Positions 44,741 to 54,406 of a DNA stretch of 64,000 nt are shown piece after piece. The notes under the pieces were generated by a model. That model did no database searches and was not told the origin of the DNA. It was given only the letters and a program-made list of their open reading frames with translations. Position numbers and translations under genes: made by a program. Positions within the stretch are counted from its first letter, which is position 1; each line of letters begins with the position of its first letter. Source of the DNA: Pedobacter sp. AJM (lineage in GTDB: Bacteria > Bacteroidota > Bacteroidia > Sphingobacteriales > Sphingobacteriaceae); contig NZ_NHOT01000003.1 in assembly GCF_002197755.1 (NCBI RefSeq), positions 682,001-746,000 of the forward strand, in the 5' to 3' direction.

Positions 44741-46102
44741 TTACACAAATGCCGAAAAACCAGTAATTGCCCTACCTACAATCAGGGTATTAATTTCTTT
44801 GGTGCCTTCATAAGAGTAAATGGCTTCTGCATCAGCCACAAAACGGGCCACATTATATTCGAGTAAAATACCGTTTCCGCCCATCACTTCACGGGCTTTG
44901 CTCACTACATCACGGGTACGTAAAGAACAAAACACCTTGGCTAAAGATGCATGCTCATCTTTCAGTAAACCCTGATCCTGCAATTGAGAAAGCCTGAAAC
45001 ATAAAGTTTGCATAGCCGTCAGATTGGATAGCATTTCTACCAGGTGATTCTGAATCAACTGAAAAGAAGCAATGAGTTTACCAAACTGTTTCCGGGTTCG
45101 GGTATATTCTAAAGCATTTTCATAAGCACCACGAGCACAGCCAACAGCCTGCCAGGCCACCCCTGCCCTGGTCATTTGTAAAACCTTCGCCGTATCTTTA
45201 AATGAATTGGCATGTTGAAGTCGGTCTACTTCCTCTACCTCACAATTGGTTAATGTAATTAATCCGTTTTGAACAATCCGCAAGGCCATTTTATCCTGCA
45301 TCTTTTCTACTGCAAAACCCGGATTATCCTTTTTTACAATGAAACCTTTCACTTCTCCATCACCTTCATCACGTGCCCATATAATTAAAATATCAGCAAA
45401 AGTGGCATTACCAATCCATTTTTTCTGACCATTTAACACCCACTTATCGCCAACCTTTTTACAGGTGGTGGTTAAACCGCCCGCAGCTGCAGAGCCTACT
45501 TCAGGTTCTGTTAATCCAAACGAGCCAATAATTTTAAACTGCTGCATTAAAGGCAGCCATTGCTGTTTTTGTGCTTCCGATCCGCAGAGGTAGATGGAGC
45601 CCATGGCAAGCCCACTTTGAACACCAAAAAAAGTAGAGATTGACGTGTCTATTCTGGCCATTTCCATCGCCAGAATCCCTTCCATCAAATTCGATTTTCC
45701 TGGGCAGCCATAACCTTTATAGGTTAATCCACAGATGTTCAGCTCCGCCAGTTTCGGAATGATCTCAAACGGGAATTCAGCCTTATTCCAATAGTGGTTC
45801 ACAATCGGCTTCACTTCCTTCTCTAAAAATGCACGAACCTTCAGCTGGAGTTGCCTGTCTTCATCTTTCAAAGCTTCGTCGCCCAGGTGGTAAAAATCAC
45901 CTTCAATTGATGGTAATTCTCTTTTTTTGCCCGATCCACCCATCATTTTCATCATGCCTTGGATTTGTTTATCATCCAGGCTAGAAATCGTTTCGACCAT
46001 TTTGGGCAGATCTACTTTTTTAGAAAGCACTTCTAACTTATCGAAATCTACATGTTTGAAAAGGTTGTATGCGTTTTTGAGTGAAGAGAATATATTTGCC
46101 AT
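44741..46102 (-). CDS. Acyl-CoA dehydrogenase, glutaryl-CoA dehydrogenase-like
   Basis: The 453-residue flavoprotein carries SFGLTEPEVGS, KKWIGNATFAD and the catalytic Glu in YSYEGTKEINTLIVGRAITG. The last motif and the -GRAITGFSAF ending are those of glutaryl-CoA dehydrogenases. It also has about 65 extra residues at the N-terminus rich in Leu and Lys. The likely reaction is glutaryl-CoA to crotonyl-CoA plus CO2, in lysine breakdown; the neighbouring lysine aminotransferase supports this. The ATG at 46102 is preferred to 46156. Confidence 0.75.
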   Translation of the reverse strand: MANIFSSLKNAYNLFKHVDFDKLEVLSKKVDLPKMVETISSLDDKQIQGMMKMMGGSGKKRELPSIEGDFYHLGDEALKDEDRQLQLKVRAFLEKEVKPIVNHYWNKAEFPFEIIPKLAELNICGLTYKGYGCPGKSNLMEGILAMEMARIDTSISTFFGVQSGLAMGSIYLCGSEAQKQQWLPLMQQFKIIGSFGLTEPEVGSAAAGGLTTTCKKVGDKWVLNGQKKWIGNATFADILIIWARDEGDGEVKGFIVKKDNPGFAVEKMQDKMALRIVQNGLITLTNCEVEEVDRLQHANSFKDTAKVLQMTRAGVAWQAVGCARGAYENALEYTRTRKQFGKLIASFQLIQNHLVEMLSNLTAMQTLCFRLSQLQDQGLLKDEHASLAKVFCSLRTRDVVSKAREVMGGNGILLEYNVARFVADAEAIYSYEGTKEINTLIVGRAITGFSAFV

Positions 46103-46187
46103 GATTATTCGTTTGGAGAGTAACAAATGAAGGGCAATTTTGTTGGGGATTCCCATTTAAGCAACCACATAACACGAAGAGAAGGCA

Positions 46188-46279
46188 CAAAGGAACACTG
46201 AGCTTAAATATAATTTAGCTCAATATTCTCTGTAAAAACCTGGAGCATCCGGTGATCTAAAAGCTCGGCTTCCTTTGCG
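46188..46279. repeat. Imperfect inverted repeat upstream of the acyl-CoA dehydrogenase gene
   Basis: CAAAGGAACACTGAGCTT (46188-46205) is matched on the other strand by CAAAGGAAGCCGAGCTT (46261-46277). The same region shows the CCGCAAAGG word common in Bacteroidota intergenic repeats. Confidence 0.45.
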
Positions 46280-46293
46280 GTTAATAAACGAGA

Positions 46294-47010
46294 TTACCTC
46301 AAATCAAACAGGTTATCTACGCCCAGCAATTTTCTGGAAGTAAATCCCTCACCAAAGGTTGCACCAATACTTTTACCAAACTCTCTGGAACGGCCAATTA
46401 CGGTTTCAAAAAACTCCGGAGAGGAAATATAGGTTTGCAAACCATCTACATCTGGATTGTAGAATTGTGTTTTAAAAGCTTTGATTGATTCAATCTTTTG
46501 ATCCATATGCTCCGAAATATCAACGATGATATCAGGTTTCAGATAACGGTCCTGAATATATTGCAGCAGTAATCTTGGTCGGTGGGCACCTTGATTGATA
46601 CCATCTATTTTTGTTTCGATTTTAGGTAATCCGGAAAGAAAAACAGCATCGTAAACCAGATCTCCCGCCCGACCATGGTCTGGGTGACGGTCTTCCAATG
46701 CGTTACTTAAAATAATTTCCGGTTGATATTTCCTGATCACCTTAATCACTTCCAGGCGATGAAACTCATCATTCTGAAAAAAACCATCTCTCAGGCGAAG
46801 ATTTTCCCGGGCGTGCAAACCTAATATCCTGGCTGAATCTGCAGCTTCCTCATCACGGGTTTCAGCCGTTCCCCGGGTACCCAGCTCTCCACGGGTTAAA
46901 TCTACAATTCCTACTTTCTTACCAAGTGCAATATGTTTTAAAATTGTTCCTGAACAGCAAAGTTCTGCATCATCAGGATGTACAGCGATAACTAAAATAT
47001 CTAATTTCAT
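46294..47010 (-). CDS. bshB1: Bacillithiol biosynthesis deacetylase BshB1
   Basis: The enzyme removes acetate from GlcNAc-malate during bacillithiol synthesis. The 238-residue zinc hydrolase of the LmbE fold has AHPDDAE (metal ligands), RGELGTRGTAETRDEEA, and HPDHGRAGDLVYDAVFLSGL. The protein is the BshB1 type by length and motif. Its ATG overlaps the stop of the peroxidase gene by four bases, so the two are coupled. Confidence 0.9.
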   Translation of the reverse strand: MKLDILVIAVHPDDAELCCSGTILKHIALGKKVGIVDLTRGELGTRGTAETRDEEAADSARILGLHARENLRLRDGFFQNDEFHRLEVIKVIRKYQPEIILSNALEDRHPDHGRAGDLVYDAVFLSGLPKIETKIDGINQGAHRPRLLLQYIQDRYLKPDIIVDISEHMDQKIESIKAFKTQFYNPDVDGLQTYISSPEFFETVIGRSREFGKSIGATFGEGFTSRKLLGVDNLFDLR

Positions 47011-47528
47011 GATGATTGATTGGCATTTTCGTTCAGCAACTGCTGAACTTTCTTTTTAATTTTTGAACTCAGGGGTTTGGTAAAGGGCAGATAAAAATCA
47101 ACCAGTTCACCTTTTTTGTTCAGCAAATACTTATGAAAGTTCCACCTGGGTTTGGAGCTTAACTTTGCATTCTTTTTTTTATCACTTAAGAATTGATAAA
47201 GCGGATGTGCATGTTCGCCACGAACCATGATCTTATCAAAAACAGGGAATTTTACACCATGGTTAATTTCGCAAAATGAGGCAATATCATTACCAGTTAA
47301 GGGTTCCTGTTTTCCAAAGTCATTTGTCGGAAAACCTAAAATCTCGAAATCCGGGTGGTTAATTTCATCTTTCAGTTGCTGCAGTTCCTTTAGCTGTGGG
47401 GTAAACCCACATTCAGATGCAGTATTCACCACTAAAACAACTTTATTCCGGTATGCGGAAAGGGGTTGCTCTTCCCCATTGATTTTCTTAACCTTGAAAG
47501 AATAAATATTCGGAATGCTTTCCTGCAT
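47007..47528 (-). CDS. Two-Cys glutathione-peroxidase-family thiol peroxidase
   Basis: The 173-residue protein has the GPx tetrad C40 (TASECGFTPQ), Q74 (FGKQEP), W129 and N130 (PRWNFHKYLL). C86 in ASFCEINHGVKFPVF is at the place of the resolving Cys of thioredoxin-dependent GPx proteins, while the Cys of the FPCNQFG loop is replaced by Thr. It should therefore use a thioredoxin or bacillithiol-linked reductant instead of glutathione. It sits between DUF4294 (5-nt gap) and bshB1 (4-nt overlap) in one operon. Confidence 0.85.
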   Translation of the reverse strand: MQESIPNIYSFKVKKINGEEQPLSAYRNKVVLVVNTASECGFTPQLKELQQLKDEINHPDFEILGFPTNDFGKQEPLTGNDIASFCEINHGVKFPVFDKIMVRGEHAHPLYQFLSDKKKNAKLSSKPRWNFHKYLLNKKGELVDFYLPFTKPLSSKIKKKVQQLLNENANQSS

Positions 47529-47533
47529 TTGAT

Positions 47534-48148
47534 TTATTGATAAAACCCTGAAGTTCTGATGATCGATTCAATATCACGATCTTCATTAGGGTTGTAAGTA
47601 CTTTTTAAATTATGACCAACCACGCGGGCAACAATCTGATAAGAAAAAGCCGCAAAACCACCTTTGGTTTGCTTCACAATATCATAAGTGGTTCTTCCAA
47701 CTTCCCGGTCAATGAGTTTGGTTAAAATCTGGCCTTGTGTAATGGTGAGTTCTTTAATTTCGCGGTTAAACATGTCTTTAATTTCTTTATCACATTGCTT
47801 AACCAGTTTCTTTTGATCTTTTTTTTCAGGTGTGCGTGCGATATCTTCTTCCAGCTGCTGGTAGCGGCGCTTGGCATATAAGGCATACGGCATCACTTTC
47901 AATACATTATACCTCAACCTGTTATAAGCCATTTGTTCTGCAGGAGATTTCCAGATTCTATTGGCAAAAATACTCACATCCTGCAGTTGCATCCAGGGAA
48001 TCATCACGCCGTTATCATTGGTAGAGGCCACCCTGATCGTATCTGCTTTGCTCATTTTAGGAAAAACCGGAGCTGTAACGTCCTGGGCTTTTAGTGTAAC
48101 ACCAAAAATCATGACAATAAACAGAAAGATTGACCCTTTAAAATTCAT
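47534..48148 (-). CDS. DUF4294-containing secreted protein
   Basis: The 204-residue protein has an N-terminal signal sequence (about 1-21, ending TLKAQ) and a DUF4294 domain with NGVMIPWMQLQDVSIFANR and LITKLIDREVGRTTYDIVK-like helices, ending GHNLKSTYNPNEDRDIE. DUF4294 is nearly confined to Bacteroidota; the function is unknown. The gene leads the gpx-bshB1 operon. The ATG at 48148 is preferred to a TTG at 48166. Confidence 0.75.
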   Translation of the reverse strand: MNFKGSIFLFIVMIFGVTLKAQDVTAPVFPKMSKADTIRVASTNDNGVMIPWMQLQDVSIFANRIWKSPAEQMAYNRLRYNVLKVMPYALYAKRRYQQLEEDIARTPEKKDQKKLVKQCDKEIKDMFNREIKELTITQGQILTKLIDREVGRTTYDIVKQTKGGFAAFSYQIVARVVGHNLKSTYNPNEDRDIESIIRTSGFYQ

Positions 48149-48258
48149 AAATTTATACTTTAACAAAGTTAGGTGTTATTTCATATATTAGTCGTGTGAC
48201 AGAACTAATATAAGTTTTATTCATAAATAAGACGCAAATTTTTACGCAAAAAAAACAA

Positions 48259-50466
48259 ATGAAAACAGAGTTAGTGATTGATTTAGAGGCGGAAAAGCAG
48301 GAGATTTTAAAAAGATACAGGGCGTTGCTACGGGCCAGCAAATCTACATTGCAGAAAGGGGATAAAAAAGAAATCAGAAAAGCTTTTGATATGGCACTGG
48401 AAAGCCATAAAGATATGCGCCGTAAATCTGGCGAACCTTATATCTATCATCCTATAGCGGTGGCACAGATTGCCGCTGAAGAAATTGGCCTGGGCACCAC
48501 TTCTATTGTTTGCGCATTATTACATGATGTGGTGGAAGATACGGAAATCACACTGGAAGATATTGAACGTGAATTTGGCAAGAAAACAGCTAAAATCATT
48601 GATGGATTAACCAAAATATCAGGGGTTTTCGACACGAACAGTTCCCTGCAGGCGGAGAATTTCCGTAAAATGCTGCTTACCCTCGCTGATGATGTAAGGG
48701 TGATCCTGATCAAACTGGCCGATCGCCTGCACAATATGCGTACGATGGATTTCATGCCGCGCCACAAGCAGCTGAAAATTGCATCCGAAACCATTTATCT
48801 TTATGCACCACTTGCTCACCGATTAGGTTTATATGCCATTAAATCAGAATTAGAAGATCTTTCCATGAAATATCTTGATCCTGATACCTATAAATTTATC
48901 GCAAAAAAATTGAATGAGAAAAAAGCTGAACGTGCACTTTTCATCAAAAAATTCGTAGAACCGATTGATGAAATTGTTCACGAGCAGGGCTTGGTTGCTG
49001 ATGTATATGGCCGGCCAAAATCCATTCATTCCATATGGAACAAGATGAAAAAGAAAAATATTCCTTTTGAAGAGGTTTATGATCTTTTTGCCATCCGGAT
49101 TATCCTGGATAGTGCTTATGAAAATGAAAAAGCCGATTGCTGGAAAGCCTATTCTATTGTAACCGATCTTTACCGTCCAAATCCCGACCGCCTGCGCGAC
49201 TGGGTGTCATCACCGAAAGGAAATGGTTATGAAAGTTTACACACTACGGTAATGGGCCCCAGGGGGCAATGGGTAGAAGTTCAGATCCGTACGCAACGGA
49301 TGAATGAAATTGCCGAAAAAGGTTTCGCTGCGCACTGGAAATACAAAGAATCGAGCAATGATAATGGCCTTGACCAATGGATCCAAAAAGTGAGGGAGAT
49401 GCTGAGCAATCCGGAAGCAAATGCTTTAGATTTCCTGGATGATTTCAAAATGAACCTTTTCTCTGATGAGATCTTCATTTTTACGCCAAAAGGTGCCCTG
49501 CTGCAGTTGCCTTTAGGAGCAACAGCCTTAGATTTTGCCTTTGAAATCCATACTGGTGTCGGGGCTACCTGTATTGGGGCAAAGGTTAACCATAAGCTGG
49601 TGCCCATATCCTATAAGCTCCAAAATGGCGATCAGGTGGAGATTATCACCTCGAACAAACAAACGCCTAAGGAGGATTGGTTAAATATTGTGGTAACGGC
49701 GAAAGCCAAATCCAAAATTAAATCATCCCTTAAAGAAGAAAAAAGAAAAATTGCCGATAATGGTAAAGAGATTCTGGAACGGAAACTTAAATCGCTCAAA
49801 ATCACCTACAACACCGATAACTTACAAAAACTAAGCTATTTCTTTAAACTGCCATCTACCCAGGAGCTTTTTGTAAATGTGGCACTCGGAAAAATTGAGC
49901 TTAAAGATATCAGGGAATATTTAAATAGCGAGAAGGAGGTAGAAACCCGTGGACCAGAGCGCCCTGAAAATTTATCTGTAGACGGTGTTAAAAGCAAAAT
50001 AAAAGGCGGTGAATCGGATATTTTGCTCATTGGTGAAGATATGCAACGTATTGATTATACGCTTGCGGCCTGTTGTAACCCTATTCCGGGTGATGATGTT
50101 TTCGGCTTTATCACCGTTAGTGACGGGATAAAGATTCACCGGACAAATTGCCCCAATGCGGCGCAGCTGATGGCCAACTATGGCTATCGCGTGGTGAAGG
50201 CAAAATGGAATAAACAACAGGAGCTAACTTTCCTAACGGGATTACGCATTATGGGTATTGACGATGTGGGTTTAATCAATAACATTACCAGAGTTATTTC
50301 AACAGACTTTAAGGTGAATATGCGCTCCATTACCGTTGATACCAATGAAGGTATATTTGATGGCTCAATCATGATCTTCGTCAATGACACCGAACATCTT
50401 GAAAATTTAATCAAGAACCTGTTAAAGGTAAGAGGGGTGACAGGGGTGACGAGATTTGATGCTTAA
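48259..50466 (+). CDS. rsh: Bifunctional (p)ppGpp synthetase/hydrolase (RelA/SpoT family)
   Basis: The 735-residue protein makes and degrades the alarmone (p)ppGpp. The HD hydrolase domain (about 45-200) has YHPIAVAQIA and HDVVEDT (H89, D90). The synthetase domain (about 240-360) has RPKSIHSIWNKMKKK, YDLFAIRIIL and GYESLHTTVMGP. TGS (about 400-460, DEIFIFTPKGALLQL) and ACT (C-terminal, RVISTDFKVNMRSITVDT) domains follow. Both halves look intact, so it is probably the main Rel protein. It is divergent from the DUF4294 operon. Confidence 0.95.
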   Translation: MKTELVIDLEAEKQEILKRYRALLRASKSTLQKGDKKEIRKAFDMALESHKDMRRKSGEPYIYHPIAVAQIAAEEIGLGTTSIVCALLHDVVEDTEITLEDIEREFGKKTAKIIDGLTKISGVFDTNSSLQAENFRKMLLTLADDVRVILIKLADRLHNMRTMDFMPRHKQLKIASETIYLYAPLAHRLGLYAIKSELEDLSMKYLDPDTYKFIAKKLNEKKAERALFIKKFVEPIDEIVHEQGLVADVYGRPKSIHSIWNKMKKKNIPFEEVYDLFAIRIILDSAYENEKADCWKAYSIVTDLYRPNPDRLRDWVSSPKGNGYESLHTTVMGPRGQWVEVQIRTQRMNEIAEKGFAAHWKYKESSNDNGLDQWIQKVREMLSNPEANALDFLDDFKMNLFSDEIFIFTPKGALLQLPLGATALDFAFEIHTGVGATCIGAKVNHKLVPISYKLQNGDQVEIITSNKQTPKEDWLNIVVTAKAKSKIKSSLKEEKRKIADNGKEILERKLKSLKITYNTDNLQKLSYFFKLPSTQELFVNVALGKIELKDIREYLNSEKEVETRGPERPENLSVDGVKSKIKGGESDILLIGEDMQRIDYTLAACCNPIPGDDVFGFITVSDGIKIHRTNCPNAAQLMANYGYRVVKAKWNKQQELTFLTGLRIMGIDDVGLINNITRVISTDFKVNMRSITVDTNEGIFDGSIMIFVNDTEHLENLIKNLLKVRGVTGVTRFDA

Positions 50467-50469
50467 AAG

Positions 50470-50547
50470 AGCCTGAAAGTCTGGAGTCCGAAGCCTGAAG
50501 TAGTATAGTCCGACTTAGGATTCCAGACTTTTGACTTCAGACTAATC
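50470..50547 (+). repeat. Inverted GGAGTCC/GACTTC-type repeat after rsh
   Basis: GTCTGGAGTCCGAAGCCTGAAG on one side is partly complementary to GATTCCAGACTT plus TTGACTTCAGAC on the other. The units resemble those at 9170-9222. The element follows the rsh stop and could act as its transcript end. Confidence 0.5.
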
Positions 50548-50643
50548 TTAAAACATTTCAACAATAGAATAATATCATAATCAAACAATTACCAAATCTT
50601 TGTAATCATTTCACCGGGGTAATCATTTTTAAAACAATTTACC

Positions 50644-50651
50644 TACCTTTG
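50644..50651 (+). promoter_or_regulatory. -7 element of the fur-purA unit
   Basis: TACCTTTG is an exact -7 match 17 nt before the fur ATG. The -33 region is AT-rich without a clear TTTG at the usual distance. Confidence 0.5.
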
Positions 50652-50668
50652 ATTGGAGTTTAAACACT

Positions 50669-51163
50669 ATGCCTGAACAAAAAACAAATGAGCTCGTTCG
50701 TAAGATTTTTGAAGCTTATTTAGAAAACAAGAATCTGCGCAAAACGCCTGAGCGTTTCGCCATACTGGAGGAAATATATTCTAGAAACGATCACTTCGAC
50801 GTTGAAACCCTCTATATTCACATGAAAAATCAAAAGTATCGTGTAAGTCGGGCTACGGTTTACAATACTTTAGAATTATTGGTTTCATGTGATTTGGTTA
50901 CCAAACACCAGTTTGGTAAGAACATGGCACAATTCGAGAAATCTTACGGCTACCGTCAACATGACCATGTGATCTGCATTGAATGTGGTAAGGTAGTAGA
51001 ATTCTGCGATCCCCGTATTCACCAAATTCAAACCATGGTTGGCGATCTTTTAAAATTCGATGTAAAACACCATTCATTAAACCTGTATGGATTCTGCTCA
51101 GACTGTAGCATGGCCAGAAAAGTAAATGAGTCGGCCAAGACAGCCAAACCTGAAGAAAATTAA
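50669..51163 (+). CDS. fur: Fur-family metal-dependent repressor
   Basis: The 164-residue protein has an N-terminal winged helix (RKTPERFAILEEIY, RVSRATVYNTLELL) and a C-terminal metal domain with YRQHDHVICIECGKVVEFCD and GFCSDCS, giving the two CxxC pairs of the structural zinc site. The HDHxxC region provides the regulatory site. By sequence Fur, Zur and PerR are hard to separate; ferric uptake regulation is the likeliest. The purA gene follows after 38 nt. Confidence 0.85.
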   Translation: MPEQKTNELVRKIFEAYLENKNLRKTPERFAILEEIYSRNDHFDVETLYIHMKNQKYRVSRATVYNTLELLVSCDLVTKHQFGKNMAQFEKSYGYRQHDHVICIECGKVVEFCDPRIHQIQTMVGDLLKFDVKHHSLNLYGFCSDCSMARKVNESAKTAKPEEN

Positions 51164-51180
51164 ATCAATCCACAAAATAA

Positions 51181-52482
<1,302 letters not shown>

Positions 52483-52497
52483 ATATCTTTCATAATT

Positions 52498-52550
52498 ATA
52501 CAGCAAAAGCAACCAGAAAAAGGTTGCTTTTGCTGTATATAACATTTTTT
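52498..52550 (+). terminator. Terminator after purA
   Basis: A 17-bp perfect stem (ATACAGCAAAAGCAACC and its complement) with a 7-nt loop is followed a few bases later by six T. Confidence 0.8.
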
Positions 52551-52643
52551 AGTTTTTGAGTAGCATTTATCTATCTTAGAACTCCCTGTCAATAACATAT
52601 ATCTCATCTATATAATTATTACACTAAGTTTAATTTAGATAAA

Positions 52644-52916
52644 ATGAGTGAACTTAAATTAGTTGAAGATAAGGCAGTACCTTACAAAGCCAAAGGATAC
52701 AGCGATGAACGGATTGAAAAACGAATCCGCGGTATTCTTGTTCACGATGAACTCATTAACATATGGAAATAAGGAAGCATTAAAAAAGATAAAGAATATG
52801 CCATTTTAACCGCCGCAAAAGCAGGTGGCAATGTTGCGGGCAAAGCCCGAAAAGATTTAGCGCAATAATCAGGTAAAAAGATAGTGAGCAATCAAAGCTT
52901 TAAGGAGCTTAAATAA
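52644..52916 (+). pseudogene. DinD (DNA-damage-inducible protein D) relic
   Basis: A single frame from ATG 52644 reads LKLVEDKAVPYKAKGYSDER, then IEKRIRGILVHDELINIWK and TAA at 52770. It continues in the same frame with IKKDKEYAILTA joined directly to AKAGGNVAGKARKDLAQ, TAA at 52866, then SGKKIVSNQSFKELK and a final TAA at 52914. These are pieces of the second half of DinD, with a deletion of perhaps 60 residues between AILTA and AKAGG. The gene is dead. It explains most of the 496-nt space between purA and pabB. Confidence 0.65.
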
Positions 52917-52978
52917 AAAAGGGATGAGAAACCTGGAATAGCTAAACAATAACCTTATACCGAATAAAAAAAGCATTA

Positions 52979-54235
52979 TTGAAAACCATACAAAATATCT
53001 TTGATTTCAAACAAAAAGCATTACACTGGGCCAACCAGTTTGAAGTATGTTGCTTATTAGATTCAAATCAATACGCAGACCCCTACGGTAAATACGATTT
53101 TCTGATCGCTGCTGATGTTCAGGCTCAATTAAAATGTGCAAGCGGAACAGCATTTGAGCAACTCAAAATTTTCTATGAAAATCATAAAAAATGGAGCTTT
53201 GGCTTTTTGAGCTATGATCTTAAAAATGAAATAGAAGATCTTCAATCAAACCATGCTGATCATTTGAATTTTCCGGAATTATTTTTCTTTGTACCAAAAT
53301 ACCTGATTGCCCACAAAGATGGTAAAACAGAGATCTTAGTTGGAGATGACGCTATTTTAGAGGAGATAAATAATTTCAAGTTTGAAAATGAAATGCCTCC
53401 GAAGGCCATAAATATCCATTCAAAATTTTCAAAAAAGACATACATCGAAAAGGTGGAGGCTTTAAAAAACCATATTATCCGGGGCGATATTTATGAAGTT
53501 AATTTTTGCCAGGAGTTTTTTGCTGAAAATGCCGCAATTAACCCGTTGCAAACCTTTAGTTTACTAAATGAAGTTTCTCCGACCCCATTTGCCGGTTATT
53601 TTAAGATTGATCAACATTATATACTATCTGCTACGCCTGAACGTTTTGTGTGCAAGCGTGGTGCAAAACTCATTTCCCAACCCATAAAAGGGACGGCAAA
53701 AAGAAGTGCAAACCTGCTGGAAGACAAGCTGATTAAATCACAGTTGAGAAATGATATCAAGGAGCAGTCTGAAAATGTAATGATTGTTGATTTGGTGCGT
53801 CACGACCTTACAAAATCAGCGGTAAGGGGATCAGTTAAAGTTGATGAATTGTTTGGAATCTATAGCTTTCCACAGGTTCACCAGATGATTTCTACCATCA
53901 GCTGCGATTTAAATTCAGATGTTTATTTTCTTGATGCCATCAAAAATGCATTCCCAATGGGCTCTATGACAGGTGCACCAAAGGTAAAAGCCATGAGATT
54001 GATAGAGGAATACGAAGAAACCAAACGGGGAGTTTATTCAGGATCTTTTGGCTACATAGATCCGGCTGGAGATTTCGACTTCAATGTAATCATCAGAAGT
54101 ATTCTTTACAATTCAGCGAATCAATATCTATCCTTTCAGGTAGGCGGAGCAATAACCTATGAATGTGATCCGGAAAAAGAATATGAAGAATGTATGCTGA
54201 AGGCCAGTGCAATGCTGAAGGTGTTTGGCGGTTAG
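52979..54235 (+). CDS. pabB: Aminodeoxychorismate synthase component I
   Basis: The 418-residue chorismate-binding enzyme makes 4-amino-4-deoxychorismate for folate. The N-terminal domain (1-150) is followed by the catalytic core with GDIYEVNFCQEF, the PIKGTAKR motif typical of PabB (Lys replaces the Ala of anthranilate synthase), DLVRHDLTKSA and PMGSMTGAPKVKAM. It opens with TTG at 52979, because in-frame stops precede it and no ATG lies in the first part. No PabA gene is adjacent. Confidence 0.85.
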   Translation: MKTIQNIFDFKQKALHWANQFEVCCLLDSNQYADPYGKYDFLIAADVQAQLKCASGTAFEQLKIFYENHKKWSFGFLSYDLKNEIEDLQSNHADHLNFPELFFFVPKYLIAHKDGKTEILVGDDAILEEINNFKFENEMPPKAINIHSKFSKKTYIEKVEALKNHIIRGDIYEVNFCQEFFAENAAINPLQTFSLLNEVSPTPFAGYFKIDQHYILSATPERFVCKRGAKLISQPIKGTAKRSANLLEDKLIKSQLRNDIKEQSENVMIVDLVRHDLTKSAVRGSVKVDELFGIYSFPQVHQMISTISCDLNSDVYFLDAIKNAFPMGSMTGAPKVKAMRLIEEYEETKRGVYSGSFGYIDPAGDFDFNVIIRSILYNSANQYLSFQVGGAITYECDPEKEYEECMLKASAMLKVFGG

Positions 54236-54331
54236 GCCTGATTGGAGTATTATTAGAAAACAAAAAATGAGTCTTTGCCAGTCGTAATGTTTAGCTATGA
54301 CTTAATTAATAATCAGGATGACGACTATAAA

Positions 54332-54375
54332 AAAAGGTGGAAACTTCTACACAATGTAAGAACCTTCCACCTTTT
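54332..54375 (+). terminator. Terminator between pabB and the M48 gene
   Basis: AAAAGGTGGAA (54332-54342) pairs with TTCCACCTTTT (54365-54375), around a 22-nt loop. T-rich repeats follow. The stem could serve both convergent genes. Confidence 0.65.
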
Positions 54376-54399
54376 ATCTTTTATCTTTTATCTTTTATC
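54372..54399 (+). repeat. Four exact copies of the heptamer TTTTATC
   Basis: TTTTATC is repeated four times without change (54372-54399), read GATAAAA on the minus strand. It directly follows the terminator stem and ends 8 nt before the end of the M48 gene. Confidence 0.85.
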
Positions 54400-54406
54400 T
54401 TCAACC

